Shown: positions 25,183 through 38,489, counted from the first letter of the stretch. The stretch is 54,539 nucleotides of DNA from Gonapodya sp. JEL0774 (GCA_027604505.1 JADIIX010000146.1:1-54539); one strand, 5' to 3'. A program made the numbers and translations. The notes: generated from the letters alone by a model not told the origin.

Positions 25183-25784
25183 GGATGCAATTCAGTCGAA
25201 CGCGATCCCAGATTTGCTCACCAGGGAGAACTCTTACGGACTCTTAATGCTTGGTGCACTGAGTCGCTAGGAGACGCTGGGTGTTTGGGCGTTGTACGTA
25301 TACATATAGGCCTTGCTCTCATAACATCCACGGGCGGGCGTTTTCCGTGCGGGTCATGCTTCCTGACCGTTGTTGCACACACGTCAAATCTCAAAAATCA
25401 GTATAAGTGCATCCGGGTGGGGACTGTTGACAGTACGGGAAGTGATTTGACAGGGGGAAGCTTTTGTACTTATCACCTGTTCCATGACCTAGATTACATA
25501 ATGCGATAGAGAATTTTAATCACGATGTTGATACAAGGTTACAGTCCACATGAAAAGCTTGACAGGTGAAAGCTTTTTCTTTCACTCCTCAAAAAACGAC
25601 AAAGTTGAAGGTCCCGAGGATGAAATTCAAGTTGCATTGATTTCATTTGATCAGTACCTGTTCACGTGTGATTTGCGAAGAACCGTGGTTCGAATCCTGG
25701 AAGGTTTCACTTTTTCTTGTGACCAAATGAAGTCGACAGTGCCACAACAACCTCCCAGTCCTCAAACCAACAATCGCCTTTTCG
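25183..25784. other. Intergenic stretch upstream of TFC3
   Basis: About 600 bp between ENY2 and the TFC3 start. No convincing exon. It contains the consensus B-box described separately at 25687 and a T5 run at about 25710. I looked for a complete tRNA around the B-box: the T-stem pairs at only three of five positions and I see no matching acceptor stem. Confidence 0.55.
25687..25697 (+). promoter_or_regulatory. Consensus TFIIIC B-box upstream of TFC3
   Basis: GGTTCGAATCC, a perfect match to the B-box (GGTTCGANTCC) bound by TFIIIC, 88 bp before the TFC3 ATG and followed by a T5 run. No tRNA cloverleaf supports it, so it may be a stand-alone TFIIIC site, a tRNA relic or chance. Confidence 0.45.
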
Positions 25785-28700
25785 ATGGATGACCTTCTGA
25801 GACATGCCGTCGAAGAGATTGCTCTCGAGGGGAAACGAGGTGTGTTGGGATGTGATTTGACCTGAGCAACTGCCCGGCCCAGCTGGGAACCAGAGCCTAA
25901 AGGACGTATTGAATAGAAAGAAGACGACACCCAAATGGAAGACGGGTGAACCTTTCGACCTGGATCTCTCGAGATATGGGATTTTGACGTGGTGGAAGGG
26001 CAGCGTTTGCCGTTGATTGTATTGTTCTGGAACGGCGAGCAAGACGAGAGTCGGGCAACATCGCACACAACCTTTTTGACGAGTTTCCATTTGCATCGTT
26101 CGAAAGGCTGCCCTCCATCACGTCTTTGGACTCTACTGGAGAACCGCCATGCTAGAGAGTTGGCAGAATCATCGACGCTGGTCCAGGTCGAACCTATAAA
26201 GTTCGACATCCACCTGCAAAATTATTACTGGCGTCGAATCGTCAACATGCACGACCTTTCCCTTGTTGTTCGTGGGAGTGCAAAAGGGGACGGCCTGGGA
26301 GATGGAGAAGACAGTGAGGTGGACAAGTCAACAAGGATGTCGAGGACAGGTAAAGCAGCCGGAAATTCATCGAGGAAGAGGAAAAGATCAGGTGATGATG
26401 AGGTACATCTCTTGTTTTTGGCTTTCTGTTGTGGAGGAAGGATCAAGCTGGTTCGCCGAGTATTCGGGATCCGCTGGGATCAGCAATTCAAGTGTGCATT
26501 GGGAGAGCCGAACGGCGTGAAGAAAAGTTCTAAAATAGTTAGCTAACCCAATCGCTTCTTAGGACGGATACGACTCCGACTTTGTCGTCGACGACGACGT
26601 GATTGAATATGAGAATGGAGATAGTTTGCGTGACCAACACGTGGAGGATGCTGTGGAGACTGCAATAGACACCAAATCCAACAGCGTGGCCGTCGTGCAC
26701 GATAATCTATCTGGAAATGATGGTCGAAATGAGTTAGCCACTGTGAGTTATCGGCCATTATTGGAATGTCGAGATACTGACTGTTTTCAGTCTAACTCAA
26801 CAGAGCACAAATTGCAAGAGCTTTCTCTGAGTGAGCTCCTCAGTCGGTTTGGAGACAACGTGAAGCTTGTTGCTTCCGAGGACAGACGGCTCCAGGCATG
26901 CGTTTGGAAATCCGGTGTGAGTACGATTGTCACCAGGCTCTGTGCCTGCAGTAGGCGCAGTGGTAGCGGCTTTGATTTCGACTTTCGTCTTGCGATTTCC
27001 CATGATACCAGGCGAAGGCCGTGAACAGCCATCAATTTCCGGTGTTGGAGTACCTCGCACGGAAGCGAACGTTTGAGACACATCTAAAATTACAAAGAGA
27101 GCTTAAAATTGATGCCAAAACTCTACATCACATAGTGAAACAACTTTCTTCTGTCGGGCTCGTGTGAGTGTACTTCCCCTTCAGGAATTTTAATCTGCGT
27201 CGTGGAAACTGACTACGCGCCGGTGCTACGTGGTATCTTCGATACAGTCACAAGTTCACACATACATTTAATGGAACATCTGTAAATGCTTCCATCCACG
27301 CAAGGTACGCTGCTCACAACGCTGCTTACCAAGCGTACCTCCACGAGAAAGCACGGGGGTTTACTTTGACTGAGGCTCCCGAGTCTTCCAGTAGCAAATG
27401 GGAAGGAGCATACCGAGGCGACGCATTCTACTCGAGAATAAGCGCGACTCTTCAGACAATGGTCAATTGGACGTTAAGCGTGAGGGACTTGGAAACCGCG
27501 CTGGTAAGTTTCGAGAACAAGACAAACCCAAACTTCAACTTAAGATTGTTACATTGAATCCTTGGCCTGTAGGGTCTTGAGTTTGTTGAGCCACATCATC
27601 GAAAAATGTGGCAGGCGTCTTTGCGGCAGTTAATGACATTGGGGTTTGTCGATAAGATCGATGTGCCCGTTGGACCAGCAACTATGAATGAGAATAAAGG
27701 AATGACCCGCGAAGACGTCCTTCAAGGTGGCAGTGACGGGATGGAGCTCGAGAATGCACCTCCAGAGACGGTGACACCCCACACACCTCGTTCCAAGAAG
27801 AAGAAGGCTAAACACGTCACTTGTGTTCGTCTGCTTAAACCATTCGTGCCGAAACACGCTGTCAAGAAGAGCTTGGTTGAAACACTAGAGGACCCTGATG
27901 GCGACAGAAAGCTGGGTGCTGGCAGTTTTCTCGTGGATATACCTCTTGAATCCCAAATTTTAAATTTGGTTGCATCAGCCGGAGAGGAGGGCACAACCAG
28001 TAAAGTACGCAGTCATTTTTTTGCCTGATTCGTGACTATGGATGCACTAATATGTGCTGTTCACTTGCATCAGACAATCCGTCGTTCTCTTAACAACCTG
28101 CACTCAAAGATTTTGAACCGAATCCTAGATCGTTTAACGATCGCCGGAGACGGCAAACGTTTGAAGTCGAACCTGTATCGAGTGGCAGAATTCTTTGGCC
28201 GGGAGAGACGCTATCGCTACCATGTTGCAAGCGGCTACTTCAAGTTCCTTCGTGAACAAAATCTCAAAGCGCACGAAGCCAGTCTGGTCAGTCTACCTTT
28301 GCGACTATTCTCTCTCAAGGAGTCGGGTGTGGAGGAGTTGCCAAAGCCTCAGACAGTCGACGAGAGCATATTGGTGATTGAGAGTTTGCCACCTCAAAGA
28401 TCCGCGCCGATGAACGCGGGATCAGCCCCAGTGGATCAAGGGCGCAAACTGAGAGAGCGGAAGGTAAAGCCGAGCTTGCCCGTTGAGGACCCTAAGGAGG
28501 ACCATTCGGATGTTGCATGTGAGGAGGAAGATGATCGTATGTCAGTAGGATCACAGTCAGACGGCTCTCTGGGTGCATCGTCTACGAACAACATCGAGAA
28601 GGAGTTGGAAGAGGCGAACGTACTGCTTGAACCTGTCCCGTTGAGTAGTGTGCATGCGGACGAAGTGAGCGGCCTGCACGATTCTTCATTATGTGTGCTC

Positions 28701-31700
28701 ATAACGTACTTTTGGAATAACAGGTGGTGTGCAAAGTGTGCCGGTCGGGGGACAATGGTGGCCGTCTTCTGTTGTGCGACAACGACGCCTGTAATGTGGG
28801 CATACATACGTATTGCCTCGCGGAACCCATTCGAAGAATACCCGCGGGAGATTGGTTTTGCTCTGCAGCGTGCAGTGTGCGAGAGGAGACGGGTGGCACT
28901 ACCACACCACACCTGGAGGCGCAAGGGATTGAAGTCGACCAAAGTTCCACAAAACGGTCACGAAAGGCAACCCGAGAAGACGATGATTATATGGATCGCT
29001 CCGATGATAATAATTCGGAGAGTGCAAGTCAAAGTGAATCAGAAACTGATGGGGATGACAGTACAGACGACGATGAAAACACTTTCACCAACGATACCTT
29101 CGTTGAACGACCGAACAGAGCACTGGTATACACGAAACGCCTGAACGTGAAAAATGGTATGCTAATCCGACATATCGTCGCGAGTACAAGGATGTGGGTT
29201 TAACCATTGCATTAATTTTCAGAGATCACGGCTGAGAACAAGCGACCCACCATTTCAATCTTCCAACGTGAAAAGATCATCATGAATCTACTCAATCGTC
29301 ACAGAATGATTGATTTGAGGAGCAGAAACCGGTTCAACGATCTTTATGCGGCTATGGCGGCGGAGATGAACATCCGCCTTACTGGATCTACTGATCACAG
29401 GACTCACAACAGCACTATCAACAGCTTGGTCAGCAAAGGTCTTGTTTGTAGGCAAAAAGTGCTCATCCCGTCACCGCAAGGGAAGCCTATAGAGAAGACC
29501 ATACTTTGCCTCGGATCTCTGGCAGGTTCAAGCGAACTACTGCACTATATAAGGAATTTAAAGGATGCGGAATTCATCGGCACCACTTCGGTCAGAAAGT
29601 TGCCTGTGATGAATATGCAGATTGGGACTTTGAATCACAGTGCCCCCTCGAAAGTGCAGCTCGATCACCAGGCGACTGACGTTACCCGGAACTCAATGGA
29701 GGACAATGCTATCCCCTCATCCACCCTCGAACCGGCGAACTTTGATCTCAACTCGGCATTTAATGCTCCTACCGCCATTCCGCAGCCCTTGCCATCGCTG
29801 ATTTCATCTCGAGCAGAGACTTTCCCTTACCAAAGCTCTTCGAAAGCAGCTAAAGCCCAGATGCAAACTAGTACAGATGCCAACGTATTCCATCTCAAAG
29901 TTGCAAGTGACTACGGCTGGATAAATGTAGGTACCGTCAGTAAGCCAAGATGCACCGCAGTCTGTCTCACGCATTTATATGAGGCCAAATTTTTGCGCGC
30001 GCAAAAAATGCACGAATTCTTTCTCGATTTGGTGCTTTCTGGGAAAGTTCAGGATCTGGACATGGAGCTACACCGTGTGGCGATCTCCCAACCGCACATG
30101 CGATACGACGGCGTGTTTCACGTCACTGATGTTCTTCGTGAGATGACATTCATTCAGTACCTACAGCTGATTGGACACTTCACGAAGTCGGCTATAATTG
30201 ATTGGTTTCTTCATTTGCCTGGCTCTAGTCATACAAAGTTGCACGACGTTCCCAGTGAAGGTTAGTCTATTTGTGTTCAATTGCGAAGAAAGTGGTATTG
30301 ACTGCTTTCGCGGATGCTTCACCGTCAGTCCGCATGGAAATATTTGGCGACTTCGCGAGATATCGCCGGCGAATGAAGGAAATATGCGACATTTTGGAGA
30401 GCTTGGGGGTCCTGAGACCCCTCCCAAACGATTTATCGGAAGCAGTCCCGCCGCAGTGGGGCGCACATAACAAGTCGAAGTCGATGGCTCCACGCTATCA
30501 AATAGTTTGCCAAGTGTCTCTTCGGAGTCTTTGGACTCCTTCGACGCCACCTGTGGAAACGTATCAAATTGATTGTCTAGAGAACTTGCAGCTTTACTGG
30601 AGCTCCCTGCAGAGAATGAGCCTTTCTGAAGACGGAAAGGGTGGAGAATTAATTGATCCTTCGGACGACGAGTTGGAAGACAAATCGGATGCTAAGAGAC
30701 GCAAACGTCGAGCCAGAACATTACCGTTCGGTCCAGAGCATCCGCTTGGATTTATCAATTTGCGGCGATCATGGATAATGATGGATTACTTCACTATGGA
30801 ACAAAGGAATACCCTCGACCATTATTTGAATGAAGCAACATTCTCAACACCTCTGCATGATGCATCGCTTCTCAACGTTATTATAAGTGAGACCAAACTC
30901 AGTCTAGACACAATAATCAAGTATTACGCCCGAATCGACGCGAAATGGAAAGTAAAAGCTCGTATCCTTGCCCGACAGAAGAACATTCCTAAGGTGGAGG
31001 TGTCTAGTTTAACATCCCCTCAGTTGGATTCCCTGGTTGTTCCGGTTCCTTCGGACACCTCACTAAGGACGATAGAACTTCTTCGTGTGCTATCCTCAAA
31101 ATCCGTACCATCTGTTTCTTCGTCCGAAATAGGCAGGGCGGATGTGACCCAGTTGGACGAAGAGAAGGATATTGCGCACAAGAACGCAAATAGTCGTCGA
31201 AAACAGAAAGGAAAATCTCTCGGTCGCCAAAAGCTTGAATCACTCATCGTCACTGCCAATATCGAGCACGATTTGCCTGATGTTCTCCCAGCTGGTGTTG
31301 ATGAGACACTTCTTACGAGACCCCGCAAAGCAATGCGACGCCGTCCAATTTGGAACAGGGACAGTGAGGAAATTTTGCTTCATGCTTTGATTATACTTCA
31401 GCATGGAAGCGTCAAAGGGCGATTCAAAAGTTATTGGGGCCTCGCCTCAGAACTCTTTGGAATGTCCACTAACGACAAAGGTGTCTTCCGACGCGATTAC
31501 TGATATTGTTGTTTCTATTGTCATTGACCCCTATTTATGTGCTCCAAGCGATTATAGGACAGCTGCAACGGCGGTTGAAGAGGGTGAAGGGTGAGAATCC
31601 GGTACGCGCAAAGCAACTGGAACAGCGTTGGGAGGCTGTTTACCGGGCAGGCGTAACCCACGGAGACCTGACAGAGTTCCCCTCGCGCGATTCGAACTGG

Positions 31701-34017
31701 AAACTTCACAGGGAAGTTGAATATTTTCTCTTACGAAGTGTCTTACCGGAGAGGTGAGGTGGTTGTATGGGAAGGGCTTTTCCAAATTCCTGACTTTGAA
31801 ATCGAAGTACCCCTGGATTTAATTCCCAAGATCAGACAGAGATATCTACAATTCTCCCTCGTGATATCTCACAATTGGAAACTCATTTTGTGGTCACAGC
31901 TGACGTTAATGAGGGCAGAGGTTCCGGCGACAGAATATATCCATCTACACTTTTGTCGTCTTCGAGGCTGGCATTGGACATGTTATTGTCATTGCCATTT
32001 ACGTCGGCAGTCCACCAAGATACTCATGCTAGCAAGGTCAATGAAGATGACGTGCAATCGCAGTTGCTCAAAGTGCTGTTTAGGGTGAGAAAGTCTTTCC
32101 TGCACGACTTTGGAGGACCTTGTAAATTGCCATCATTTGCTAGGTATTGGGAATAATTCCATCGGATCACTACGATCCCGAAATTGCGTTCGCCGCTCTC
32201 CAGAAGTTCCCTCCTCAACTCGTCTCTAACACTCTAGAAGAGTTGAAGAACGAGGGTACGCTCAATCGATTTCGCCCGGTATCTGAGAGACGCACTGCAG
32301 GTCGGATCTACAATGTTAGCGACAAGTGAGGAGATTTCAGATGACGATGGACTTGTTGCTGGTGCTGAGAGGATTACCTCTGCGTTATTTCGCGTTATTT
32401 CAGATTCACCGCTGTCTTTCTTGGTCAATTGAGCGGACTTCGACCCGGCTTCATATCTCGCGCTGCAGACTACCTCCGTGAAGTGGTGAAGTCTAAGGCT
32501 GAACGGTTGCCCTTCCAACCCTTGTTGGACGATGAGGCTGTTGCGACAACACTGGATCTCGTGGGCGGACGGCAAGTTAGTAAAAAAAACTCCTTGAAAT
32601 TGAAATGTTTTATTTCAACTGCTTGCTTGTTCAGTTTTTACCTGTGCCTTCTTTCGAAAGGAGAGTGACGGAACGTGACGGTGGCCTTTTGGGTGAGCTC
32701 AACTGTGTATGATCTGTGCCTCATCACCCTGAACAAACGGACTTGCACAAGGTGGCCTCTCTGTTTTCTCAGAATTCGATCTTGGACATGTCAATTCGCT
32801 GTGGAATGGGAGAACTCGAGAATCAAACGCTTTGTTCGGCGCCCAAAGAGAAATTCGGAAGGAGAGAGGAAAGCGTGAGCGGGACAATGATAAGGAAGAT
32901 GAAGTGGAGGGGATTTCGGAGAAGGCAGCAACAACATTTAAACGAATGCGAACTGCAGTTTCGGTCAATGGGAAAGATGAACGACTCAGTTCCGCAGTGA
33001 TCAGCGATGACAAGGTCAGGAGTCAACAGGCCGAAGTAAATGACCTCAAAATGGAGCTTTGGTGGGAGTCCATGCCTCTGCGGGACGCCGCATTGAAAGT
33101 CGAGATTTGCAAGGTTTTCACAGTCGTTGATGCGGCAGGAGAGGACGGTGTGGATGGCACTTCTCTCGAGGTGATTGACTTGTGCAACAATTTCTTTCCC
33201 ATGATCGTCGACGTATGTTGAATATTTGGTTTAGGCTCTCATTCCGTCAATTCCTGTTTCCATCCTCCGCACTCATTTGCATATGCTCACCATTCCCGAT
33301 GATCAAAATTTCCATCCTGTATTGCGAGTCGGATTTGCATGTCCGCGAATTGTTTCTTACAAACATGCTTTCGTATGGACGATGGAGCCAGTCGAGAAAT
33401 CCAGGAAAACGGATCAAGTGATTCTTACTCCAGAGATGTCCAGGGTGTCAACAGATGGTGCAAGGTCATTCCTGCCTTCCACAGGATCTGAAGTCGTGAG
33501 ACGGACCGTTGAGGTCTCAGGAAAGTCGCATGCAGATCGCAAGGATCGTTTCGTGTTGCGTCTCTGGAAAGACCTGTCTGGGAATATCAAGGAAAATGTC
33601 CTCAAAGTGTGTTTGGAGGCCGTTCTGGGCGTCGTCTGTGCCTGCCCTGGAGTCACTGAAAGTCAGTTGAGAGAAAAGCTGAAGATAATCGTGAATGCGG
33701 CAGAAGTAAAGGAACTCGTCGGGGAGTTGGTGCAAAGGGGAGCATTAGCAGTAAGGGAAGTGCCTCCTTCCCGCCTTGTTTCGTCAATATGGGATGTGGA
33801 TGGTGATGAAGACGGCGAAGATGCGGGTGCGTTGCAGCAGTGTTCTCAAGAGTACCGTATGCAAACCTCTATTCCCTTTACAGAAGACCCTTCGCCCCTC
33901 GGATACACTGATATACGAGAATCCTGCACTGAAACATCTTCGGAGTGGCTCTGGCCCACGGACCCCGATACTCTGTGCTACTTTGTGGAGCCCGGATGGT
34001 TTGCTGGTGCAGTTTAG
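25785..34017 (+). CDS. TFC3: TFIIIC largest subunit (tau138/GTF3C1) with PHD finger
   Basis: Binds the B-box of tRNA genes as part of TFIIIC and recruits RNA polymerase III. The start ATG gives MDDLLRHAVEEIALEGKRG. The B-block winged helix lies near 27014-27165, with LEYLARKRTFETHLKLQREL and DAKTLHHIVKQLSSVGLV. Later blocks include FLREQNLKAHEASLV, ISIFQREKIIMNLLNRHRM and AAMAAEMNIRLTGSTDHRTH near 29260-29400, FINLRRSWIMMDYFTMEQRN near 30750 and a Myb-like RRPIWNRDSEEILLHALI near 31340. The end is CYFVEPGWFAGAV. Between the first and second parts, the exon after a 61-nt intron (28663-28723) encodes a C4HC3 PHD finger, then an acidic Ser/Asp stretch, leading without a break into the FQREK block. 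There are many introns, and not every edge was fixed. The whole 8.2 kb reads as one gene with no stop that splicing does not explain. Confidence 0.9.
28724..28885 (+). other. PHD finger encoded inside TFC3
   Basis: The segment starts VVCKVCRSGDNGGRLLLCDN and continues through DACNVGIHTYC to WFCSAAC. This supplies C-x2-C, C-x4-C, H-x2-C and C-x3-C, the full zinc-ligand set of a PHD finger, with the Trp two residues before the last Cys pair. The reading frame joins the preceding exon in phase (GAA then GTG). Confidence 0.9.
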
Positions 34018-34342
34018 CATGCCACACAGCAGCAATATCGCATATACATCGCGCACTGAAACAGGGCATTGTAAATTCGCATATAAAATTCTTGTTCCTG
34101 ATTCCCATGCAGAATTTCTTCTCATTTGTGCGTGCTCAGTCTCTGACATTCACGGGAACCACACTTGGTTCTCCCGACGATGACACAGAACATGGAAAGT
34201 GCGACGAGCAGATAAAGTTGCTCATAAAAGGAAGGACAATCTCTAGTTTCGCATCTACGACCTGCCTAACAAGGTGCCATACCATGCGACTACGAAGACG
34301 GTAAACATCCCAACGCTCCTTGCAAGCCCCAACCACCACATC

Positions 34343-35984
34343 TCAGCAACACCCCGACGCTGCTTGCGCGGGAAGCTTCTCGCCTACGTTGATTTTTGCT
34401 TTCGGTGCCTGTGTGGAAGAGGCGGGCATGGCTCCCATCCTGCGTTTGATGGATAAGTTGAAGATTAGATGCAGTTTGTCGGACTTACACTGGGTAAAAA
34501 AACCATGACTCTTCGCGAAGCAGGATCCCGGGGGCACTCAACCATGCACATTAACATATCGATTCCGTTCAAATAGCCCTGGGGAGAGTTCCATCGCAAC
34601 ATGATATTCTAACTACTGAGAGCACGCACCTGTCCTTAATCTGTTTCGCCATGGTTAAGAAAGCCTGTTCAACATTGGTCGCATTCTTGGCCGAGGTTTC
34701 GAGGAAGGGGATGCCAAGGGAGTCAGCGAACTCCTATTGAACCAATGCAGCATGAAATTGATGTCGTGGGTGTCAAGGGTAGACAGAATCGAGTGGGTTC
34801 GTCAGACAAAGTTTTGAAAAGCGACCAGATGGTCTCAATGTGCAGTTCGAACACTGTCCACGAGCCCATCCCCTTAAAATTCGTCTCCGAGGGTATTTTC
34901 ATCAACCTCCTCTCCAACTCGCTTCTTATCTTTTCACTTCGTCTGTCCTGTACAATGAGACCGCCACCCTCATGTATGTCACCTTTGAGAAACCGCACAA
35001 ACTCCAATTACAGCATCATATTCTCCCTTTCTACAAACCTTCGCCTGCGCCGTTTCAATGCCCCTCTTGTTGACCAAATCGCTCTTGTTGCCAACCAAGA
35101 GCTTGTTCACGCCTTCGCTGGCATATCGGTCGATTTCCTGCATCCACTGGCGTACGTTGGTGAACGTGTCAGGGTCCGTCACGTCGTACACAACAATGAT
35201 GCCGTGCGCCCCCCGGTAGTAGGAAGAAGTAATCGTGCGGAACCTCTCTTGACCGGCAGTATCCCACTGGAAGGATGAGAGACAACGGAAGATGTGAAGG
35301 TAATTCGTCACAGTGGTAGTGAGAGGCAGAGAATGACGTCATTAGATATGGTAAATGGTAGAATCACACGGTACGTATTCCTCTGTCAGATTGAACTTTC
35401 GACGTGGTTCATCAGTTCAGCCCACACAGTCGCCCCCGTGTCACGATATTTAATCCCTCAAACTTGCGTTCGCGAGAACAGATATCTCCGAATCAATCCA
35501 TGAATATCTGTCCAGAAGGGATCCAACAATTTCCAGAAGAAGCAGCACTGGTACCCACGATCTGTAGCTTGACAGTCTTGCCTTCGAGCTCGATGGTCCG
35601 AATTTTCTGCAATGCGAAAAAGCGGATATGGTGAGGACAAAGGGAACACGCCCAACAATTCGATCCAATAAATCAAGAGTAACGAAATAAACTTCCAAGC
35701 CTTCACAGCGAAGTAGTTTCCTGTACGATACGCTGAGGATGCGATCCCATCGATTCCGAACTCAGCGTAGAAACTCACGAAGTCGACACCGATGGTAGAG
35801 ATGTAGGATTCAGTGTAGGTGTCGTCCTGATAGGGAAGTATGGCAAGGAGAACCGTCAATGTTTCGACGGAGTTGCTCCGATGCTCACAGAGGATCGCAT
35901 TGTGAACTCACGGCAAAACGTAACAGTAGGCATGATTTTCCGACACCTGAATCACCGATGAGGAGGAGTTTGAAGAGGTAGTCG
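34343..35984 (-). CDS. YPT1: Rab GTPase Ypt1/Rab1 (first exon not found)
   Basis: GTPase of ER-to-Golgi transport and autophagosome formation. Readable exons include 35984-35912 ([20 protein letters not shown], the P-loop), 35826-35780 ([16 protein letters not shown], switch I), 35606-35559 ([16 protein letters not shown]), then from 35266 [20 protein letters not shown] (switch II) with [14 protein letters not shown] and [32 protein letters not shown]-like sequence lies near 34620-34735. The last exon ends AASGCC, a double-cysteine prenylation signal. All these are Rab1-specific in character. The first exon, expected to encode only a few residues (MNPEY or similar), is upstream of 35985 and I could not place it. 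Confidence 0.93.
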
Positions 35985-36906
35985 CTGGACAAAGAGAGCA
36001 GTTGACAATGGTCCGGCAAACGGAAGAGCATTTAGAGATTGAATGGACGCCGAGGTGTTGGTCAACAAAGACGATTCTCCCTCTCTCTCCAGCGCGCGGT
36101 CACGGTTGCGGGTGTTTGGAGCTTCAAACGATCGACGAAGGCCCCATTCTGACCAGCGGCCACTAATCTCAAGGGGCTCTCATGCATTCTTCATGTTGTG
36201 CCAATCATAGGTGGCAGTCCGTCCGTCCGTGTTGGGTATGGCCACAATGTTTTGCCGTTGTCGTGGCTGGGAGAGTACTCTCCACCTTCTGGTCTCTGGG
36301 TCGTCTCCACACCGGACCGTCCCCGCCATACCAGCATTAGAATCATCCAATACGAGAATAATGAGTTTGGGCCGCCGGAGTTTACTCATCCCATCGCCCC
36401 CGTCATGATTGTCCGACAACCAAGTTCGCCTCGATCCAACATCGCTCTTGATGACACTCCATTGATTCATCGTGTCGCGTGTTCACCCCGTCTTTAAGTT
36501 AGGGACTCACTATTCGGGGTTCATTGCTGTGAGTATTGGGCGATGTTCCTTGGAAGTGGTTGTGCCTTCGCCACGCACCGGCACAACTGGCATGGTTGAC
36601 CTCAATCCCCCTACATGATTTTACGGGACTAGCACACCAATGAGAAGCCCTGAATGCATTGATAGTCACGTAGAACACCCAACTAGACGTATAGGCTCTT
36701 GACTTTGACCATCGGAAGAGTAAATATTGACGAAGAAGTGCCATTATGTGCGCTACATATGTATTCACCTGGCAGGTCTAGAGAATCATTTTGAGAGGAT
36801 TCAGTATGCTAAATATTTGTTGTTCAGTCTCTATCGGGTAGTGCGAAACAGCTCTCATCAATGACACATGGCTCACAGGTACCCATTAATCCATGTGAGT
36901 ACTGGA
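35985..36906. other. Intergenic stretch upstream of YPT1
   Basis: It must contain the first YPT1 exon and promoter and, at its right end, the 3' end of the S-formylglutathione hydrolase gene. A plus-strand open frame at 36198-36497 starts with GTG and has no recognisable similarity. No other feature is supported. Confidence 0.4.
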
Positions 36907-38387
36907 TCAATATAGGATTGCTGTCGAGTGTTGGAAGGACATGGAGCGATGGGCAAATGTTTCACACAATGCGATTGACTCTGAAATCAAACTCACAATG
37001 AACCAATAAGAGTGGTCGTACCCATTGGCCATATCAACTTCCACAGAAACCTCTGTCTGTGCTATCTTAACCTTTGCCTCAAACACTTCGGGTTGCAACT
37101 GTAATGGATAAAAGCTGTCGGCAGTCCCTTGAATAATCTTGATGGGCAATTTGGGACCGTCCTTGGGGTACTTCGACACGAGCTCGGCTGAGTCATAAGC
37201 ACGACCAGCTTCGTTGGATCCCAGGTAACCATTGAACGCTTTTTGACCCCAGGGGACATCCGTGGGTGTTACAATTGGTGCGAATCCCGCAGCACATTTA
37301 AACCGGCCGGGGTTCTTTAGGGCTATCATGAGAGCTCCATGACCGCCCACTTGATTTGAGAATAATCAGAGCGTGATTTTTCGTCGATGAAGATGAACGG
37401 AGCTCACTGCTGTGACCCATGATTGCAGTCCGGTGGGCTACGTCAATGGTCTTTAAATTGGCGTCAATAAGGTCAGGTAGCTCTTTGGTGATGTACGAAT
37501 ACTACTCCACGAGAGAATAAAACTGCGGTCAGTTTCCAGGGCTTCGAAGTTAACGGGAAGCATCAATTGGTGCATCTCCGTCCGGATCACGAACATCCAC
37601 TATTCCCAGCACTGCATTTTGCAGAAGCGAGATCGTGCCTTAAGAGGATATCTACGATAGAGGTTGAATGCTCACCATTTGGTATGCCGCCCATTTCGGA
37701 TCCGTTGCGTCCACATAAAACCCAGCCGAGACCCCGAAATCCCAGCTAGCATCATCCCCCTCGACCTTGATTCCACGCGGACTCGTGTCGGGGCAGATAA
37801 GAGCCAGGCCTAAGAGAGGGCACGGGCATTTACGTTTGCAGAGATAGAATGATTCGCAACACTAGCCGTACCGAGCTCGGCTGCTTTCTTGCACGCTCCG
37901 GCTTTCGTGATAAAGTTGTCTTCATTGCACGTCTACTTGCATTTAAATCATTCGTCCGACGATATGATTTATGGTGGTTCAGGGGGCGATACGGCGTGGT
38001 GATAAATCAAGAGGGTTTTGTCATATGTGGTGATGGGAATGCAACGGTTCCAGAACCAGTCCCTCTTACGCATTACGTACAAGTCCTGAGAGAAACCAGA
38101 TCCCAGCTGCAGGCTTTTCCACAGTCGCGGTACCAGGAGTGAACACCACGAACTTCATCGTACATCCGCCAAGCACCGGCGAAACGTGTTGATACTGTGG
38201 GTATTTTTCATGCAAACAAGAAGCCAATTACACGATGGCAGGGCATATCGGCAAGAGATATGGAGAAAAAGTGTGAGACAGCAGCATCAACCATGCAGTA
38301 CATTAGATTGATCGTAAAATCTCAACTGACTTTCTTGACCGTTCCGCCAAAGCAGAGCGAAGACGATACCTCTTTTAGATCGGTCAT
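36907..38387 (-). CDS. S-formylglutathione hydrolase (esterase D)
   Basis: Last step of glutathione-dependent formaldehyde detoxification: splits S-formylglutathione into formate and glutathione. Exons: 38387-38331 ([19 protein letters not shown]), 38194-38081 ([20 protein letters not shown] up to WFLSGL), 37932-37872 ([20 protein letters not shown]), 37809-37676 ([20 protein letters not shown] up to WAAYQM), 37501-37408 ([20 protein letters not shown]), 37349-36997. The nucleophile elbow GHSMGG is created across the last intron, with its Ser at the exon end. [11 protein letters not shown] supplies the Asp region and NGYDHSYWF the catalytic His. The final few residues are uncertain, since a GTGAGT donor follows YWFI; the unspliced frame stops at 36907. 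Confidence 0.94.
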
Positions 38388-38489
38388 GATGGTCTGACGG
38401 TTCCGATTGAGGGAAGAAACAGAGACCACTATCGGCACTCTCATTCAAAACAATACACAAGCAAACATAAAGAGGAATCTCCACGCCCC

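Noticed and set aside
25620-25720. A tRNA gene around the GGTTCGAATCC motif
   Set aside because: The T-stem forms only three of five pairs and no acceptor or anticodon stem of the right length is found upstream.
28436-28942. Long minus-strand open frame overlapping the PHD exon
   Set aside because: It is the shadow of the PHD finger and acidic region of TFC3, which have family-specific motifs.
36198-36497. Plus-strand open frame upstream of YPT1
   Set aside because: Starts with GTG, has no splice context and no recognisable motif.
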